A stretch of 8,347 nt of DNA from Clostridia bacterium (GTDB lineage: Bacteria > Bacillota > Clostridia > Oscillospirales > CAG-272), in NCBI GenBank assembly GCA_017629395.1, contig JAGBXH010000221.1, forward strand, positions 1-8,347, written 5' to 3'. Shown here piece by piece: positions 6,788 through 8,347 of this stretch. The translations under genes were made by a program, and so were the position numbers. The notes beneath the pieces were generated by a model. It was not told the origin of the DNA. It was given only the letters and a program-made list of their open reading frames with translations, and made no database searches. Position 1 is the stretch's first letter. Each line of letters begins with the position of its first letter.

Positions 6788-8248
6788 TCAATTGTTTTCC
6801 CGAACGCTTTGATATACCTCTTCAAGATACGTCACGAACTCTTTTTTATATCCCTGCAGATAAACAGCTGAACCCTCGCGCAACGGCTTTACCTCGTGTC
6901 CTCCGACTTGCAGCAGGGTAAGATCCAAACAGCAGCGGGCATTTTCCATGACGGTAAAGCATGCGTTTGCAGAGTTTGGATTGGGATTGACCTTATAGAT
7001 CAGCTCCTCGATCGCGGGCTGCATATGGTTTGCCGCCAGTACGGAAAGCACGTTGAGTGCCATGCCCACCTCACCGTCTCCGCTGCGCGAAACGCTTAAA
7101 AAGCTGCCGCGATTACAGCTTGCAGCGGCGGGCACGTAGTGACCTACCATATCAGGCACGGGGACGACGCACACGGGAAAGCTTGCATAGGTGCACAGAG
7201 CATCCTTACCGTCCAGTCCCGCAACGCGGCTGAGCGTGGTTGCGTAAAACAGCGCATTCCCGGAAAGGAACATCTCTTGCGGATTTTGAGCTTCGCATGA
7301 CACGCGTTCCAAATGTGCCCATGAACTGTACAGCAAATTACAAAACGATACTGTATTCTCTCCGTACGTGCCGTTCGTAAAGATCTCAATACCGCTGTTT
7401 TTAAGCACAAATGCTTCACTTTCGTAGCGTTCATATACCGTGCCGACGCGATCTTCTTGATTGATACTGCCATTCCCATTGAGGTCGGATGTCGCCTCGG
7501 TACATATACCTATGTATTTCGTGTTTTCCCACGCACCCGAATTCACGATATCGTATATATCCTGATAACCGATCTCGTTCATCAGATCCTCGTTAAACAC
7601 AAGGCAATTCGCGTCAAGCTGCGCGTAAGGTGTCAGATATCCCGCAAAGGAATATTGCGCACCTTCAAATTGCAGATCTGCATTCATCCGCCCAAACCAG
7701 CAACCGTTATTCATCTCAAAGCCCTCAAGCGAGTTTTGATTATGAAACGCCCCCGACATGGCAACCTCACCTGCGCTTGACAGAGGCAGGTAGCAAAGCA
7801 TGATCATACCCGAGCTCACTTGCGTTTCGCTTACGGCAAGCTCAATGATTTCCGCTCCCGTCAGGGTCTGCTTGTGATAGATCTCATATCCGTAAAGCCC
7901 GGTAAACTGCTCCTCCATGGCAACAAACGCCTGATCAATCACTTCGGCACCCGTGTCATTGTGAAAGCCGATGCCGTCCGACGCCTCAAACATGATCAAC
8001 TCCTGCGACAAATTCAAGCTGTCGGGAAAGCCGTACAGCTCCTCCCCCGGTCCCATGGTATAGGTTTCCTCGGGATCAATCGCGGGACTTGGCGGCACAA
8101 CACCGATCAGCGAATCCATAAATCCGCCCTCGGACAGATCCGCGTCCGACAGCAGCTCGCCCACAAGCCCGCCGAACTCCATATCACATGCGGCAAGTGC
8201 GCAAAGCAAGACAACGCACACCAGCGCGATTGCAATTCTCTTTTTCAT
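6788..8248 (-). CDS. Solute-binding-like lipoprotein, Cys-rich divergent paralogue
   Basis: The 486-aa product has a signal peptide ending in ALAA-C21, then the same CDMEFGGLVGEL segment as the 508-aa protein and a short Pro/Glu-rich linker (about 50-75). The remainder is weakly similar to family-1-type solute-binding proteins: a LIMFEAS first strand (84-90), LVFNEDLMNEIGY (216-228, matching LILYNKEFADQIGL of the neighbour), W240, and D255-x-N257-G-N259...D266. The mature part has 12 cysteines besides the lipidated one, including C439-C440, against 3 in the neighbour. Ligand and partners are unknown; it may bind a carbohydrate or may have lost transport function. The start at 8248 is preferred because GGGGAG lies 7 nt upstream. 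The in-frame ATG at 8263 has no such site and would add five residues. Its leader overlaps the stop of the upstream gene, so translation is probably coupled. Confidence 0.8.
   Translation of the reverse strand: MKKRIAIALVCVVLLCALAACDMEFGGLVGELLSDADLSEGGFMDSLIGVVPPSPAIDPEETYTMGPGEELYGFPDSLNLSQELIMFEASDGIGFHNDTGAEVIDQAFVAMEEQFTGLYGYEIYHKQTLTGAEIIELAVSETQVSSGMIMLCYLPLSSAGEVAMSGAFHNQNSLEGFEMNNGCWFGRMNADLQFEGAQYSFAGYLTPYAQLDANCLVFNEDLMNEIGYQDIYDIVNSGAWENTKYIGICTEATSDLNGNGSINQEDRVGTVYERYESEAFVLKNSGIEIFTNGTYGENTVSFCNLLYSSWAHLERVSCEAQNPQEMFLSGNALFYATTLSRVAGLDGKDALCTYASFPVCVVPVPDMVGHYVPAAASCNRGSFLSVSRSGDGEVGMALNVLSVLAANHMQPAIEELIYKVNPNPNSANACFTVMENARCCLDLTLLQVGGHEVKPLREGSAVYLQGYKKEFVTYLEEVYQSVRENN
8156..8188 (-). 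repeat. 33-nt exact repeat coding the post-lipidation segment, copy B
   Basis: This is the copy in the 486-aa lipoprotein gene, identical to 6631-6663 and also beginning at the codon of the lipidated C21. It is in the same orientation and the same position within the gene. Confidence 0.9.
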
Positions 8249-8255
8249 GTTCAAT

Positions 8256-8261
8256 CTCCCC
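8256..8261 (-). promoter_or_regulatory. Shine-Dalgarno site deciding the 8248 start
   Basis: GGGGAG on the minus strand lies 7 nt before ATG at 8248. It overlaps the alternative in-frame ATG at 8261-8263, which itself has only CACGGATA in front of it. Confidence 0.75.
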
Positions 8262-8262
8262 A

Positions 8263-8347
8263 TTATCCGTGACTGAATTGATCGATCAGCTTATCCAAGG
8301 CTTTGATCAGCGCACGCTCAGTTTGCTTGATAGCAGAGTTCACGCCG
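8263..8347 (-). CDS. 3' end of an upstream gene, probably another solute-binding lipoprotein (partial)
   Basis: The minus strand is open from the right edge for 27 codons and ends in TAA at 8263-8265. The visible residues end in ERALIKALDKLIDQFSHG and should form an amphipathic helix. This matches the end of the 508-aa lipoprotein position by position: SAIKQTERALIKALDKLI against SLLKQNQEVIENAIKDLI, sharing S, K, Q, A, L and I with mostly conservative changes between. A C-terminal helix is normal for solute-binding proteins. The stop overlaps the alternative ATG of the next gene (TAATG) and lies 14 nt from its preferred start, which fits an operon with coupled translation. The family assignment rests on this short tail, so it is tentative; that a gene ends here is better supported. 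Confidence 0.6.
   Translation of the reverse strand, partial: GVNSAIKQTERALIKALDKLIDQFSHG

Noticed and set aside
6292..6921. A 209-codon open frame on the plus strand
   Set aside because: It crosses the 3' end of one lipoprotein gene and the 5' end of the next on the other strand, and reads the reverse of a signal peptide region. It is a shadow frame.
8249..8263. Start of the 486-aa lipoprotein at the ATG at 8263
   Set aside because: The upstream sequence lacks a ribosome binding site, whereas GGGGAG is well placed for the ATG at 8248, which begins directly with the typical MKKR of a signal peptide.

Overview
The window looks like a piece of chromosome from an anaerobic, probably gut-associated, Gram-positive clostridial bacterium (Oscillospiraceae/Christensenellales-like; the species cannot be told). 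The reasons are strong AAGGAGG ribosome binding sites, Gram-positive-style lipoproteins, divergent family-1-type solute-binding proteins with D-x-N-x-N calcium-loop-like motifs, a CotH-kinase lipoprotein, and short palindromic or MITE-like intergenic repeats. All convincing genes lie on the minus strand, so the transcriptional order runs from the right edge of the window to the left.

Right part (8347 to 5156): a tandem cluster of secreted lipoproteins. The right edge cuts the last 27 codons of an upstream gene. Its stop codon overlaps the leader of a 486-aa solute-binding-like lipoprotein (6788-8248). That gene is followed by a 508-aa solute-binding lipoprotein (5197-6723, GTG start) and a strong terminator (5156-5189). 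The two complete proteins are very different over most of their length. They share an identical stretch directly after the lipidated cysteine (CDMEFGGLVGEL), and 33 nt of that stretch are identical in DNA. They also share a DLNGN loop at a matching place. The partial gene's C-terminus resembles that of the 508-aa protein, so this may be an array of three or more paralogues.

Middle (5150 to 1146): a separate transcription unit with a near-consensus sigma-A promoter (-35 TTTACA, 17-bp spacer, -10 TATAAT). A Crp/Fnr-type palindrome is centred about 90 bp upstream of the expected start, and a smaller palindrome overlaps the -35 box. It drives a 1254-aa multidomain lipoprotein: Thr/Pro/Glu-rich tether, lamin-tail-like domain, chitobiase-C-terminal-like beta domain, CotH kinase domain, beta-sandwich linker, and a seven-repeat RCC1-type propeller. 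A GTAA-loop terminator follows.

Left part (1145 to 1): a 294-bp MITE-like element with 40-bp terminal inverted repeats, a short gene for a two-helix membrane protein with a C-terminal zinc ribbon, its terminator, and a pair of inverted palindromic repeats at the left edge.

Taken together, this is a surface-protein locus: membrane-anchored binding proteins next to a surface-anchored kinase-fold protein with a likely protein-binding propeller. A functional link between the two transcription units is inferred only from proximity and shared location. No transporter permease, CRISPR array, rRNA or tRNA is visible.
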